From: Bacteroidales bacterium
GTDB taxonomy: Bacteria; Bacteroidota; Bacteroidia; Bacteroidales; UBA932
Direction: 5' to 3'
DNA length: 58,780 nucleotides
Assembly (NCBI GenBank): GCA_017617715.1
Contig: JAFZVQ010000014.1
Span: forward strand, 1-58,780
Of the stretch, positions 14,881 through 25,373 are shown piece after piece. Position 1 is the stretch's first letter. Each line of letters starts with the position of its first letter. The notes under the pieces were generated by a model. That model was not told where the DNA came from, ran no database searches, and worked only from the letters and a program-made list of their open reading frames with translations. The translations under genes and the position numbers were made by a program.

Positions 14881-17800
14881 TAAGATTCTGCTCCTTCTCG
14901 CACTCCTTCTGCCATGGCCCGTCACCGTGGCGGCGCAGGACGTGCAGTGGCAGACGATGCAACTGGACATCCATTCGGGACTCAGCGACAACTGCGTAAA
15001 CGACGTGCTGGTGGACTCCAGGGGCTTCCTCTGGATAGGGACGAACGCCGGGCTGGACTTGTACGACGGAATCAACTTGATGAACGTGTCATTCCCAGAT
15101 ACGGAGAATCATGTGCGTCCCGTGGTGTTTTCCCTGGCCGAAGATCCTTCAGGCATCCTGTGGGCCGGCACCTCCAAGGGCCTGTATTGCATCGACAGGA
15201 AACTCCTTGAGATGCGCCTGTTTGAAATACCCGGACTCGATGGTTATTCCGCTCGTCAGATGTGCTGCAGCAAAAGCGGTTATGTGTGGCTTGCACCCAA
15301 GCGGGAGAATGTTGTCCGTATCGAGACGTCAAGCGGAACGGTGACAACTTTCCATGTAGATGGCTCAGCCCTCAGCTGCGATCCTTCAGGTGCCGTTTAC
15401 ATCATTTCAAGCGACGGGCGGCTGTATGTCTCCGCCGACGGAGCCTCCGATCCGGAGTGCCTGTGCGCCGAACCGGACCTTCCCGCCGGCATTTCGCGCA
15501 TAGCAAGTACGGACAGTCATATTTTCCTTTCAGTCGAAAAGGGTATGGCATATGCATTCGATATGAATGATCGGGAGTTCACGCCGCTTCCCTTCATCAA
15601 CAGGATGAGGGACGCCGTCTCATGCCCGGACGGGGAAACATGGATTGCCGCCCGCGACGGCATACAGGTTCTTGACAGCACTTTCGCCCTTGTGCGTACC
15701 ATACGTCCCTTCCACGACAATTCCATCAGATGCGTATCCGGGGACGGAAATGGCGGAATATGGGCCGGAACGCTTCTGGAAGGCCTTGCCCACATCTCTC
15801 CGGACAACGTCCGATTCCGGCACTACAGCGATTCCTTCGCCGGAGGCCGCTTCAAGGCTCGCGATTTTGCCGAAACTCCGGACGGCCTTGTCTGGATAGG
15901 CACGGACACCCGGGGCCTTCTCTGCCTGGATCCTCAAAACGGCGGAGAGCATGCAGTGCGGCAGTTCTTCCCGGGACGGAACGTCACCGGACTCATGGCC
16001 GAAGGGCGCAAGTTATGGGTAGGTACCATAGATGAAGACCTTCCGGTTACACTTATAGATACCGGAACCGGAAAGAGAACCGCCTATCCTCAGGCCGGGA
16101 AATCGGCATACTCATTCTGCCGCGACCTGTCAGGCAGGCTATGGATAGGAGGCAAAGACAGTTTCGTCGTCGGCAGGGACAAGCCCGACGGCAGCTTCAT
16201 CCGCGAGATATTCGTACCGTGCGAACAGGTCTCCCGCATCATCTGCACATCGGACGGAAACATCTGGATCGCCAGCATCAGCGGACAGGTGTTCCGCTAT
16301 AAGGAGTATTCGCTTTCGACCTACAAGATTCCGACGTCCAATATCCTGACCGACATCTCTGAAGACGGGCACGGGCGGGTGTTTGCCACATCTGAAGGCG
16401 GCGGACTCTGGGAATTCAATCCGGTCCGCGATTCTTTCCAGCCCGCCGGAGCAGCGGAAACCAGGCTTCTGAAAATTGCCAGGCCCCGCGGCAGCGACCT
16501 TCTCTGGATCACCGGGGCCCATGGAATGCATATCCTCAACCCCGCTGACGGCAGGCAGCTGCCCATGATTCCCATCGACGCCCTCGGAATAGATGGTTTC
16601 AATTACTCATCGAACTTCATTTCTTCCGACGGGACGCTCTACGCGGGCACGTCAGACGGATTCATCTCTTTCTCCGCCAGGCGGATGTCGGAGGTGCCGG
16701 AGCCCGTAATCGCGCCGGTCTTCTCCTCCTTGCACATCCTGTCTTCCGCAGGGAAGGAGGGCGGGGCCCGTTATTTCCGTCCCGCTTCCCTCAACATCGG
16801 CAGAAGCGCCCGTTCCTTCGAGGTCAACGTGTCGCCGCTGGATTACAGCAGGTTCCCCAGCAAAGAGCTGTTCTGGAGAATCGACGGAATCAACGGATGG
16901 CAGCCTGTCAGGGACGGCAGCTTTACGGTTTATGACCTGTCCCCGGGAAGATGGGATCTCAAGGTGAAGGCGCTTTCGATTTCCGGAGCGGAGAGCCCCG
17001 AGGCGGTGCTGTCGCTTAGAGTCCAGCCGCCGCTGCTGCTCAGTCCGGGAGCTTTCCTTGTGTATCTTATCCTGTTCCTGCTGTCCATCTATGGGATATC
17101 CATACTCTCCGACCGCCGTGCCAAGGCAAAGGCCGCCAGGGAGCAGGAGCGCAAGCTGCTGGAATCCAAGATGGAATTCCTCACCTCCATCGCCCACGAA
17201 ATACGCACCCCGCTCTCGCTTGTGCAGATACCGCTGGAGGCCTTGATACGTAAGTTTTCCTCCTCTCCGGATGGCGCAGTTCAGGAGAATCTGGACATAA
17301 TGCGGCGCAATTCGCTCAAGCTCACCGTTCTCATAAACGAACTCCTGGACTTCCGCAAGCTTACAGATTCCACATTCCAGATGCACCCCGAATTCCTGGA
17401 CATCCGTAGCATAGCCAAGGATGCGCACCGCCGCTTCCTGCCCATGTTCCTGCAGGAAGGGAAGAGCCTGGAGCTCAGCCTCCCGGAGGTGCCGGTTTAC
17501 AGCGAAACGGACGTCCGCTCCCTCGGCCGCATCTTCGACAACCTCCTTTCCAATGCCCTCAAGTATTCCGGGCACCGTTCGTCCGTAGTGCTGTCCGTCA
17601 AGGGCCAGGACGCGGTGGTAAGCGTGGAAAACGACGGCCCGGTGCTCCCCGAAAACGTGCGCGAAGAGATATTCAAGCCGTTCTACCGCTACGGAGACAG
17701 CGCATCCGCGAACGTTGAAGGAACCGGGCTCGGCCTTTCGACAAGCCGCCAGTTCGCATCGCTGCTCGGAGGCTCACTGACGATGGACGACGACCTGTCC

Positions 17801-18661
17801 GTCAACAGGTTCATCTTTACAATTCCAGTTTCTTCGGAAGCCTCGCAGCCATCCGGGCCAATCAGCGTCAGCACCAAGGACAAGTCCATAATGGTGGTCG
17901 AGGACGACAAGGATATGGCGCGGGTCATCGGGGATATACTCAGCGAGTCGTATGACATACTGTATGCCTCCAACGGCCGCCAGGCCCTAAGCCAGATAGA
18001 AGCAGGGGCGTCTCCCACGCTGGTCGTTTCGGACGTAATAATGCCGGAAATGGATGGAATAGCCCTCACGAAGGCCCTGAAGGGCAATCTGGCCACCAGC
18101 CATATACCGGTCATACTGCTCTCGGCAGAAGTGCCGGACGTATTCATGCAGGAAAGCCTCGAAGGCGGTGCGGACGCATATCTGGAGAAGCCGTTCTCGC
18201 CCAAGAAACTGCGCAGCACCGTGGACAACCTCATCGAGAACCGCAAGCGCATTTACGAATTCTACATTTCTTCGCTCCCGTCTGACGGAGAACTGCCTTC
18301 CGGCCGGGTTTCCGCCCAGGAGCAGAAGTTCCTCCGCAGCATCCAGGAGTATGTTTCCGCCAACCTCCACCGCAACATCACCCTGGACGACCTTGCCGAA
18401 GTCGTGTGCCTGTCACCTTCCACTCTGTACAAGAAAATGAAGGATTATGCCGGGCTTGCGCCGATGGAATATGTGATGAAAGTCCGCCTGCACAGGGCCG
18501 TGGAGCTGCTGAAGGATGATTCCGTATCGGTACAGGACGTGGCGTCTACCGTAGGCTTCAACACCCATTCCTTCTTCTCTGAGTGCTTCAAGCGGGAATT
18601 CGGTATGACGCCGCGCCAGTGGAGACTGCGCAACGTAGCCAAAGGGCAGAATATCAAATGA
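14870..18661 (+). CDS. hybrid two-component system regulator (HTCS)
   Basis: A 1263-residue inner-membrane sensor and transcription factor in one chain, the usual PUL activator in Bacteroidetes. Signal peptide at 1-23. The periplasmic sensor is made of Reg_prop beta-propeller repeats (SRGFLWIGTNAGLDLYDG and many similar WIGT/WAGT units, about 40-650) and a Y_Y_Y domain (about 655-720). A transmembrane helix lies near 725-748. The cytoplasmic part has a HisKA with phospho-His776 (SIAHEIRTPL), a HATPase (about 878-985, with N-box NLLSNALKYS and GTGLGLST), a receiver with phospho-Asp1055 (VVSDVIMPEMDG) and an AraC-type HTH (about 1160-1260). The gene overlaps the EEP-GH27 gene by 11 nt and the next gene by 4 nt, so it is embedded in the PUL-A operon. 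Its ligand is probably a released oligosaccharide. Confidence 0.97.
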   Translation: MLNNKILLLLALLLPWPVTVAAQDVQWQTMQLDIHSGLSDNCVNDVLVDSRGFLWIGTNAGLDLYDGINLMNVSFPDTENHVRPVVFSLAEDPSGILWAGTSKGLYCIDRKLLEMRLFEIPGLDGYSARQMCCSKSGYVWLAPKRENVVRIETSSGTVTTFHVDGSALSCDPSGAVYIISSDGRLYVSADGASDPECLCAEPDLPAGISRIASTDSHIFLSVEKGMAYAFDMNDREFTPLPFINRMRDAVSCPDGETWIAARDGIQVLDSTFALVRTIRPFHDNSIRCVSGDGNGGIWAGTLLEGLAHISPDNVRFRHYSDSFAGGRFKARDFAETPDGLVWIGTDTRGLLCLDPQNGGEHAVRQFFPGRNVTGLMAEGRKLWVGTIDEDLPVTLIDTGTGKRTAYPQAGKSAYSFCRDLSGRLWIGGKDSFVVGRDKPDGSFIREIFVPCEQVSRIICTSDGNIWIASISGQVFRYKEYSLSTYKIPTSNILTDISEDGHGRVFATSEGGGLWEFNPVRDSFQPAGAAETRLLKIARPRGSDLLWITGAHGMHILNPADGRQLPMIPIDALGIDGFNYSSNFISSDGTLYAGTSDGFISFSARRMSEVPEPVIAPVFSSLHILSSAGKEGGARYFRPASLNIGRSARSFEVNVSPLDYSRFPSKELFWRIDGINGWQPVRDGSFTVYDLSPGRWDLKVKALSISGAESPEAVLSLRVQPPLLLSPGAFLVYLILFLLSIYGISILSDRRAKAKAAREQERKLLESKMEFLTSIAHEIRTPLSLVQIPLEALIRKFSSSPDGAVQENLDIMRRNSLKLTVLINELLDFRKLTDSTFQMHPEFLDIRSIAKDAHRRFLPMFLQEGKSLELSLPEVPVYSETDVRSLGRIFDNLLSNALKYSGHRSSVVLSVKGQDAVVSVENDGPVLPENVREEIFKPFYRYGDSASANVEGTGLGLSTSRQFASLLGGSLTMDDDLSVNRFIFTIPVSSEASQPSGPISVSTKDKSIMVVEDDKDMARVIGDILSESYDILYASNGRQALSQIEAGASPTLVVSDVIMPEMDGIALTKALKGNLATSHIPVILLSAEVPDVFMQESLEGGADAYLEKPFSPKKLRSTVDNLIENRKRIYEFYISSLPSDGELPSGRVSAQEQKFLRSIQEYVSANLHRNITLDDLAEVVCLSPSTLYKKMKDYAGLAPMEYVMKVRLHRAVELLKDDSVSVQDVASTVGFNTHSFFSECFKREFGMTPRQWRLRNVAKGQNIK

Positions 18662-20154
18662 TTATGAAGAAACTGCATATACTGCTGCTGATTAGCTCCT
18701 CCCTTCTGGCCTCAGGGTGCGGGGAAAAGGAGGAGCCCGGGATTCCCACTCCCGTATTCGACGCCAGGCCGGAATACGTCGACTTTTACCATACCGCGTG
18801 GGAACAGGCCAAGGCCCATATCAAGTATCAACCGGGCCTCGTGCAGCCACTGTACATGGACGAGGGGTTCCGGGACGAGGCGATCTGGATCTGGGATTCG
18901 GAATTCATGGTCCTGTTCTGCAAATATGCCCCGAAGGTTTTCCCCGGCATCCAGACGCTCGACAATTTCTATTACACCCTTCACGGGAATGCGGGGTCTC
19001 CGCTCAGCGTTTGGCACCCGGACAATCCCCCTTTCTTTGCCTGGGTGGAGAACGACTACTACAAATTCACCGGCGACAAGGCCCATATTAAGGAGCTGAT
19101 CAGCGAGAAGCAGTTCCTCCAGAAGCATTTCGAGCTGTTCAACACCATGAAGCCCGGGACGGAATTTCCTTTCCCGATTTGCAATATAGGCATTGCCGTA
19201 GAATACAAGGGCGTAGGCTACAACTGGAACAGCTGGCAGAGCGGCATGGACAACACTCCCAGAAAGAGGGAGATGCCGCTGTTCTGGGTGGATGCCATAT
19301 CGCAGCAGGCCCTGTCGGCCCTCTATATCTCCCGCCTTGCCCGGGTTGCAGGGGATAAAGCCGTGGAGCAGGAATACAAAGACAAGTACGAGGATCTGAA
19401 GAATAAGGTGAACAGGTATTACTGGGACGAAGAAGACGGCTGCTACTACGACATCCGTGAGGGAGACCTCTCCAGGACGCATATCCTCACGCCCGCTTCC
19501 TTCTGGCCCATGCTTGCGGAAATCCCCTCGCAGGAGCAGGCGGAAGCCATGGTCAGGTTCGCCCTGCAGGACGACAAACTCGGAGGCGCCGTGCCGTGGA
19601 CGTCCGTAGCCCGGGACGATGTTGATTTTGACCCGGACGGGAACTACTGGAGAGGCTCTATGTGGCTCCCGACGGCCTACATGGGCATCAAGGCTCTCGA
19701 GAAGTACGGCTTCTTCGAGCAGGCCGACAGCACCGCAGAGGCCATCCTCGAGCATATGTGGCAAACTTATTCGCAGTATGAGCCTCACACCATCTGGGAA
19801 TGTTACAATCCCACGAAGCCAGAGCCCGCCAGCAAGGTTACCAGCGCGTCCACCAGGGTCAAGAGCGTCAAGGCCGATTTCTGCGGATGGTCGGCCCTGG
19901 GGCCCATATCCCTCTTCATAGAGAACGTCCTCGGTTTCTACGACGTCGATGCCCCTACGGCCACCGTACGCTGGAACCTGCACCAGAGCTGCAGGCACGG
20001 AATAGAGAAACTCAGCTTCGGAAACACGGTCACAGACATACTCTATGAGGACGGGGTAGTGACTGTAAAGACCAACCGTCCCTATACCCTTTACATCAAC
20101 GGCACCCGCTACGCCATACACCGCGGCAAGAACAGAATTCACCCGGCAAAATAA
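18658..20154 (+). CDS. GH63/MGH1-like (alpha/alpha)6-barrel glycosidase lipoprotein
   Basis: The start ATG overlaps the regulator stop (ATGA), so translation is probably coupled; a second Met at 18664 is also possible. Lipidated Cys at 21 (LASGC), followed by GEKEEP, acidic as in surface-exported lipoproteins. The body is an (alpha/alpha)6-barrel with family marks: LYMDEGFRDEAIWIWDSEFM, a central GYNWNSWQSGMDNTPR where Asp is a likely general acid, YYWDEEDGCYYD, then NYWRGSMWLPTAYMG and TIWECYNPTKPEP. These resemble the GH63 and GH37 inverting alpha-glucosidase/trehalase clan and the MGH1-like domain. The specific linkage cannot be assigned. It sits between the regulator and the SusC gene of PUL-A. 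Confidence 0.85.
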   Translation: MIMKKLHILLLISSSLLASGCGEKEEPGIPTPVFDARPEYVDFYHTAWEQAKAHIKYQPGLVQPLYMDEGFRDEAIWIWDSEFMVLFCKYAPKVFPGIQTLDNFYYTLHGNAGSPLSVWHPDNPPFFAWVENDYYKFTGDKAHIKELISEKQFLQKHFELFNTMKPGTEFPFPICNIGIAVEYKGVGYNWNSWQSGMDNTPRKREMPLFWVDAISQQALSALYISRLARVAGDKAVEQEYKDKYEDLKNKVNRYYWDEEDGCYYDIREGDLSRTHILTPASFWPMLAEIPSQEQAEAMVRFALQDDKLGGAVPWTSVARDDVDFDPDGNYWRGSMWLPTAYMGIKALEKYGFFEQADSTAEAILEHMWQTYSQYEPHTIWECYNPTKPEPASKVTSASTRVKSVKADFCGWSALGPISLFIENVLGFYDVDAPTATVRWNLHQSCRHGIEKLSFGNTVTDILYEDGVVTVKTNRPYTLYINGTRYAIHRGKNRIHPAK

Positions 20155-20209
20155 TAATTACTTGCAATTGTCGGAAACATCGGCGTATTATAAACGTCCG
20201 AGACCGAAC

Positions 20210-20217
20210 TATCTTTG
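20210..20217 (+). promoter_or_regulatory. -7 box (TATCTTTG) before susC-like gene of PUL-A
   Basis: TATCTTTG matches TAnnTTTG and lies 21 nt before the ATG at 20239. The 84-nt gap between the glycosidase and the SusC gene therefore probably contains an internal promoter, likely the regulator's main target. Confidence 0.6.
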
Positions 20218-20238
20218 TAAAAAGATATTCCGGATTAT

Positions 20239-23200
20239 ATGCGACGTTTAGCGTTAACACTGTTTTTCTCTCTCCTCGCCGTTGCAGGCTTCTCCCAGGA
20301 GATCACCCTCACGGGCGTCGTAAAGGACGCTGTCACCGGCGAACCGGTAATCGGAGCCGGCGTAATTGTGAGGGGTGCATCGGGCGGGACCGTCACTTCC
20401 ATCGACGGAGAATTCTCGATAGCCGCGTCCGTCGGCAAGGAAATAGTCATTTCGTCCCTGGGATACGAAGACTACACCTTCAAGGTCACGGGCCCCGGCC
20501 CTGTGGAAATCAGAATGAGCTCGTCTTCCGAATTTCTGGAAGAAGTGGTAGTGGTGGGTTACGGCACAGCAAAGAGGGCCAACCTTACCGGCGCGGTGGA
20601 CCAGGTCACCTCGGAGGTGTTCTCCGGGCGGCCTTCCTCGAACACCACCCAGATGCTCGTTGGCGCTATCCCTAACCTGAATATCACGCTGAGTGACGGC
20701 AAGCCGAGCCGTAGCGCCGACTACAACATCAGAGGTACCACCTCGGTCGGCGGCGGCGGCAACGCCCTCGTGCTCATCGACGGCGTGGAAGGAGACCCGG
20801 CGCTGCTCAACCCGGACGACATCGAGAGCGTGTCCGTGCTGAAAGATGCCGCATCAGCGTCCATCTACGGCTCCAGGGCGACGTTCGGCGTGGTGCTCAT
20901 AACCACGAAGAGCGCATCGAACGAAGCGGGCAAATTCAATTTCAGCTACAACGAGAATCTTTCCTTCCTGACGCCGAGCAACCTTCCTAACATTGTCGAT
21001 GACGGATATGTTTATGCCTCTCTGTTCAGGGATTCATACTATAACTACTGGGGCGTGTTGCCTTCCGGAATCAACACCAGCCAGGAATTCTCGCAGGCGT
21101 GGCTGGACGAATTCCTGCGGCGCAAGCAAAAGGGCATCACCGATGAAGTGGACGTGGACGAGAGCGGCCGGTACGTCTATTACGGCAACACCAACTACTA
21201 CAAGGTTATCTACAAGCCATATACGATGGCCCGCACGCACAACATGTCCGCAAGCGGCACGACCGGAAAAATCGACTATTACGTGTCGGGACGTATCTAC
21301 AAATACGATGGAATCCTGAATTTCAACCCGGACGAATACTTCACGACCGCCTTGCGGTCCAAGGTCACGGCCCGGCCGTTCGACTGGCTGAAAATATGGG
21401 AAAATATCTCGTTCAACTACGAAAAGAACCATATCCCTGCCAGCCATAACCAGAACAACAACGGCCTGTTCCTCCGCAGCATGCAGGACGAGGGCCACGT
21501 GAGCGTCCCCGTTTTCAATCCCGACGGGACCCTCACCAAGAGCGGCGCCATGGCAATCGGCGGCTTGGTGACCGGTAAGAATTACACCGACAAACTCCGG
21601 AACAACTTAACCACCACGACAGGAGCCCGCGCAGAATTCTTCGACCATACCCTCCGGCTCAACGCAGACTTCTCCTTCAGGGCTAACTGGGAGAACAACC
21701 TGAAGAAGAACACCATGGTCAGCTACAGTGAGGCTCCGGGAGAAATCACATGGAGAGGAACTCCCGGCGTGAACGACTATGTCCAGGAGTATTGGTTCCG
21801 GAGCAATTATATTTCGACCAATGCCTATGCAGAGTATGCAAAAGTGTGGAACGAAAAGCACGATTTCAAGGTCCTGGCCGGCTTCAACTGGGAACAATAC
21901 GCATCAAAGTCGTTCCAAATGTTGCGATACGGGCTCATCTCCGAGGACGTGGAATCCATCAACATGGCAATGGGAGACAATTTCTCCGAGTATTCCTACG
22001 AAGGCCGGTGGAAGAGCGCGGGCGTGTTCGCAAGGCTCAACTACGCCTTCGACGAGCGATTCCTTCTGGAACTCAACGGTCGCTATGACGGGTCATCCAA
22101 GTTCCCCACCAACCAGCAATGGGGCTTCTTCCCTTCCGCTTCTGCCGCATGGAGAGTCTCCAAGGAACATTGGTGGAACGTAAACCCTTCCATCATATCC
22201 AACCTCAAGCTGCGTGTCTCCTGGGGCGAGCTCGGCAACGGTAACGTATCGGAGTATTCCTTTGTGGAGAGGTTCGGATTCTCCAACCTCAACAACGTCA
22301 TCGACGGAGAGTCCAAGAGGCGCATAACCTCGATACCGAGCCAGATTCCGGACAACCTGACATGGGAAACGTCCAGGACCATAGATGGCGGTGTCGACAT
22401 AGGCTTCTACAACGGGAAGATCAACTTCACGGGCGACTATTACGTGCGCAACACGCTGAATATGTACACCGTGGGTCCGACCCTGCCCGACACCTACGGA
22501 GCCAGCGCACCCAAAGGCAACTATGCAGACCTGATCACCCGCGGCTTCGAGCTTTCGCTGAGCTACGACGATGCCGTCCCCATCGCCGGCCACGACTTCA
22601 ATTACGGAATCAAGGCCACCCTTGCCGACAACCGTTCCTTCATCACCCGCTACAACAACCCGTCAAAGTCCTTGAGTGACTACTACGAGGGTCAGGAAAT
22701 CGGCGAAATCTGGGGATTCCAGTTTGACGGTTTCTTCGAAAGCGACGAGCAGATCAACAATTTCTACGGCCCGGGAATCCCTTATGTCAACAAGCTCATC
22801 CAAATCAACGAGGGATACATATCAAAACCCGGGGACGTCATCCTGAAGGACAACAACGGGAACTATATGATTGACAAGGGGGCCCAGACGGCAAACGATG
22901 CCGGAGACATGGTGATTGTCGGAAACAAGCACCCAAGATATCATTATTCCCTATCCCTGAACCTTGAGTGGAACGGAATCTACGCATCCGCGATGTTCCA
23001 GGGAATAGGCAAGCAGGACTGGTACCCGAGCGGCGAATCCATCATCTGGGGCCAGTACCACAGGCCATACGGAAATGCACTGGCCTGGACTGTCAACAAC
23101 GCCTGGACTCCGGAGAATCCCGATGCATTCCTGCCGAAATACAGCGGCTACTACCGCATCTTCTTCTCCGGACAGCACAAGGTGGACCGCTACGTCTTGA

Positions 23201-23475
23201 ATGCCGCATACTGCCGGCTCCAGAACTTGCAGGTCGGCTGGAACCTTCCCCGCAAATGGCTGAAGCCTATCGGCCTTAGCGGCCTTAGCATCTATTTCTC
23301 AGGCGAGAACCTTTATACCTGGTCGCCTCTTTACAGGCTGACTACGGACGTTGACGTCGTCACCGCTACACACGGATCCGACGCCGACCTCGGCAACGGC
23401 ACCGACAACTACGGAGACGGCAACAGCCTCACCTCCCTGAGGACGTTCTCACTTGGTATAACCATTAAAATCTGA
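20239..23475 (+). CDS. SusC-like TonB-dependent outer-membrane transporter (PUL-A)
   Basis: A 1078-residue protein that imports oligosaccharides through the outer membrane using TonB energy, in complex with the following SusD. Signal peptide at 1-20. A carboxypeptidase-regulatory-like domain (about 23-100: ITLTGVVKDAVTGEPVIGAGV) precedes the SusC signature LEEVVVVGYGTAKR. The plug domain includes NIRGTTSVGGGGNALVLIDGVEG and DIESVSVLKDAASASIYGSRA. A 22-strand-type barrel ends RTFSLGITIKI. Length is typical of the family. The gene is followed after 5 nt by the SusD gene. Its own -7 box suggests it can be induced independently of the upstream genes. Confidence 0.97.
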   Translation: MRRLALTLFFSLLAVAGFSQEITLTGVVKDAVTGEPVIGAGVIVRGASGGTVTSIDGEFSIAASVGKEIVISSLGYEDYTFKVTGPGPVEIRMSSSSEFLEEVVVVGYGTAKRANLTGAVDQVTSEVFSGRPSSNTTQMLVGAIPNLNITLSDGKPSRSADYNIRGTTSVGGGGNALVLIDGVEGDPALLNPDDIESVSVLKDAASASIYGSRATFGVVLITTKSASNEAGKFNFSYNENLSFLTPSNLPNIVDDGYVYASLFRDSYYNYWGVLPSGINTSQEFSQAWLDEFLRRKQKGITDEVDVDESGRYVYYGNTNYYKVIYKPYTMARTHNMSASGTTGKIDYYVSGRIYKYDGILNFNPDEYFTTALRSKVTARPFDWLKIWENISFNYEKNHIPASHNQNNNGLFLRSMQDEGHVSVPVFNPDGTLTKSGAMAIGGLVTGKNYTDKLRNNLTTTTGARAEFFDHTLRLNADFSFRANWENNLKKNTMVSYSEAPGEITWRGTPGVNDYVQEYWFRSNYISTNAYAEYAKVWNEKHDFKVLAGFNWEQYASKSFQMLRYGLISEDVESINMAMGDNFSEYSYEGRWKSAGVFARLNYAFDERFLLELNGRYDGSSKFPTNQQWGFFPSASAAWRVSKEHWWNVNPSIISNLKLRVSWGELGNGNVSEYSFVERFGFSNLNNVIDGESKRRITSIPSQIPDNLTWETSRTIDGGVDIGFYNGKINFTGDYYVRNTLNMYTVGPTLPDTYGASAPKGNYADLITRGFELSLSYDDAVPIAGHDFNYGIKATLADNRSFITRYNNPSKSLSDYYEGQEIGEIWGFQFDGFFESDEQINNFYGPGIPYVNKLIQINEGYISKPGDVILKDNNGNYMIDKGAQTANDAGDMVIVGNKHPRYHYSLSLNLEWNGIYASAMFQGIGKQDWYPSGESIIWGQYHRPYGNALAWTVNNAWTPENPDAFLPKYSGYYRIFFSGQHKVDRYVLNAAYCRLQNLQVGWNLPRKWLKPIGLSGLSIYFSGENLYTWSPLYRLTTDVDVVTATHGSDADLGNGTDNYGDGNSLTSLRTFSLGITIKI

Positions 23476-23480
23476 CGGTT

Positions 23481-25334
23481 ATGAAAAAGTACAGGATATT
23501 GATCATCGCCGCCCTGGGAGCGCTCAGCGTTTATTCCTGCTCCCTGGTGGAATTGCCGGTGACATCCGGGAACAAAGCCCTGATTTTCGGCTCGGCACAG
23601 GGTCTGGAAGCATATTCACTCTCCTTCTACAATCAGCTCCCGTCGCTGAGTGAACTGACCAGCGGTGAAGGGACTACAGACTATGCAGTCGGCAGGAGCG
23701 TAAGTACGTTCTACACCTCAGCATATACGGCAGAGACATCCACTTCCTGGGGCTGGGGCTACCTCCGCACGGTCAACTACTTTATCGACGGCATACACGA
23801 TGAAGAAATGTGCACCGTATCTCAGGCCGACAAAGACCATTACGAGGGTCTTGCACGCTGGTTCAGGGCGTACTTCTATTACAAAAAGCTCTTCACCTAT
23901 GGCGGCGTGCCCTGGTTCGACCACTGCCTCAAGAATGACGAGCTGGACGAGATGTACAAGAACAGGGATTCCCGCGACGTCATCATCAGCCATATAATAG
24001 ACGACCTTGATTTCGCTGCTGAACACATCAGGACCACATCATCGAAAAGCAACACCCGCATATCCAAGAATGCCGCCTACGCCTTGAAGAGCCGCGCCTG
24101 TCTCTGGGAAGCATCCTGGCGCAAATACCATAACCTGGAGACTGCCGACTGGACCGCAAACAAGCTTTACCGGCTGGCAGCGGACGCCGCAAAGGTGATT
24201 ATCAACGACCCCCTGGTGCAGCTTAACAATAAGGTGTGTGCAGATGCATATCTGACCGACAATCCTTCGCTCGGGGCATACAGAAGCCTTTTCTACTCCA
24301 AGGACATCATCACCGATGAAGTCATCCTTGGCGTGCAGGCATCCCTCCTCGACCTGGTGACAGGCGATGCCAACTGGTACTGGAATTCACCTACCTACGG
24401 CGGTTGCTCCTGTCTTTCAAGGGCATTCATATTCACCTACCTCTGCACTGACGGCACGCCGTTCACCGACAAACCCGCGTACAAGGCCATCAACTTCATT
24501 AATGAATTCGCCGGCCGCGACGCCCGCCTGGCCCAGACAGTCAAGGGCCCCAGGTATGAGATGAAGGGCGGAGGCTGGAGAGACCGCCGTCCCAACATAG
24601 TGGACGGGGTTGCCATCACCGGCTACCAGCCCATAAAATTCGTCGAGGACTCTACAGAAAAGAACGGCACATCCAAGAACGAGAACAGCCAGCCCGTATT
24701 CCGTTACGCCGAGGTGCTGCTCAACTATGCCGAGGCCATGGCGGAACTGGGAGAACTCACCGACGCAGACTGGGCCGCCACAATCGGAGCCCTGCGCCTG
24801 CGGGCCGGTTTCCAGGACAAGCCCGGCGTGACGCTGTCCAAGCCCACCAAGGTGGACAAATACCTGCAGGAGACCTTCTATCCCGACATCAACGATCCCG
24901 TGATCCTTGAAATCCGCCGCGAAAGGGCTATCGAGCTGGTCTACGAAGGCTTTCGCGCCGACGACCTCAAACGCTGGAAGGAAGGTAAGAACTTCGAACG
25001 AGTCCCCTGGACAGGCATCCACGTCCCCGTCCTGAACGCCCAGTTCAAGGTGAACGACGACGACACCCAGGATTTTTACGTCACCTATGACGAGTACGCC
25101 AATGTTCCCAGCTACGCACAGAACAAATACGTTCAAGTCTTCCCCGAAAGCTCTGCAGAGCAGGGCCTCCGACTGGATGAGAACCCCGACGGCGGATATG
25201 ATCTCCGCTATGAGGTTATCGTGAAGCGCAAATGGCACGATGATGACCGCCAGTACCTCTATCCCATTCCCGCCGAAGTTATTCGCGAGTATGAAAACCA
25301 CGGCTACAAACTTGACCAGAACCCCGGATGGTGA
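23481..25334 (+). CDS. SusD-like surface glycan-binding lipoprotein (PUL-A)
   Basis: A 617-residue partner lid of the SusC transporter. Signal peptide with lipobox ending SVYSC (Cys20). The N-terminal SusD region and TPR-like helices include WFRAYFYYKKLFTYGGVPWFDHCL, a typical SusD segment. The C-terminal region has VFRYAEVLLNYAEAMAELG and ends with the diagnostic QYLYPIPAEVIREY and LDQNPGW. It binds the glycan at the cell surface and opens and closes over SusC. No catalytic role is expected. It is directly followed by an intergenic repeat and the first EEP-propeller gene. Confidence 0.96.
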   Translation: MKKYRILIIAALGALSVYSCSLVELPVTSGNKALIFGSAQGLEAYSLSFYNQLPSLSELTSGEGTTDYAVGRSVSTFYTSAYTAETSTSWGWGYLRTVNYFIDGIHDEEMCTVSQADKDHYEGLARWFRAYFYYKKLFTYGGVPWFDHCLKNDELDEMYKNRDSRDVIISHIIDDLDFAAEHIRTTSSKSNTRISKNAAYALKSRACLWEASWRKYHNLETADWTANKLYRLAADAAKVIINDPLVQLNNKVCADAYLTDNPSLGAYRSLFYSKDIITDEVILGVQASLLDLVTGDANWYWNSPTYGGCSCLSRAFIFTYLCTDGTPFTDKPAYKAINFINEFAGRDARLAQTVKGPRYEMKGGGWRDRRPNIVDGVAITGYQPIKFVEDSTEKNGTSKNENSQPVFRYAEVLLNYAEAMAELGELTDADWAATIGALRLRAGFQDKPGVTLSKPTKVDKYLQETFYPDINDPVILEIRRERAIELVYEGFRADDLKRWKEGKNFERVPWTGIHVPVLNAQFKVNDDDTQDFYVTYDEYANVPSYAQNKYVQVFPESSAEQGLRLDENPDGGYDLRYEVIVKRKWHDDDRQYLYPIPAEVIREYENHGYKLDQNPGW

Positions 25335-25340
25335 CCTTCT

Positions 25341-25367
25341 GTCATTTTGAGCGAAGTCGAAAAATCT
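25341..25367. repeat. dispersed intergenic repeat (GTCATTTTGAGCGAAG type)
   Basis: GTCATTTTGAGCGAAGTCGAAAAATC is a variant of the element at 35811-35836 (read on the other strand). It fills most of the 39-nt gap between the SusD gene and the next ORF. Confidence 0.6.
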
Positions 25368-25373
25368 AAAAGC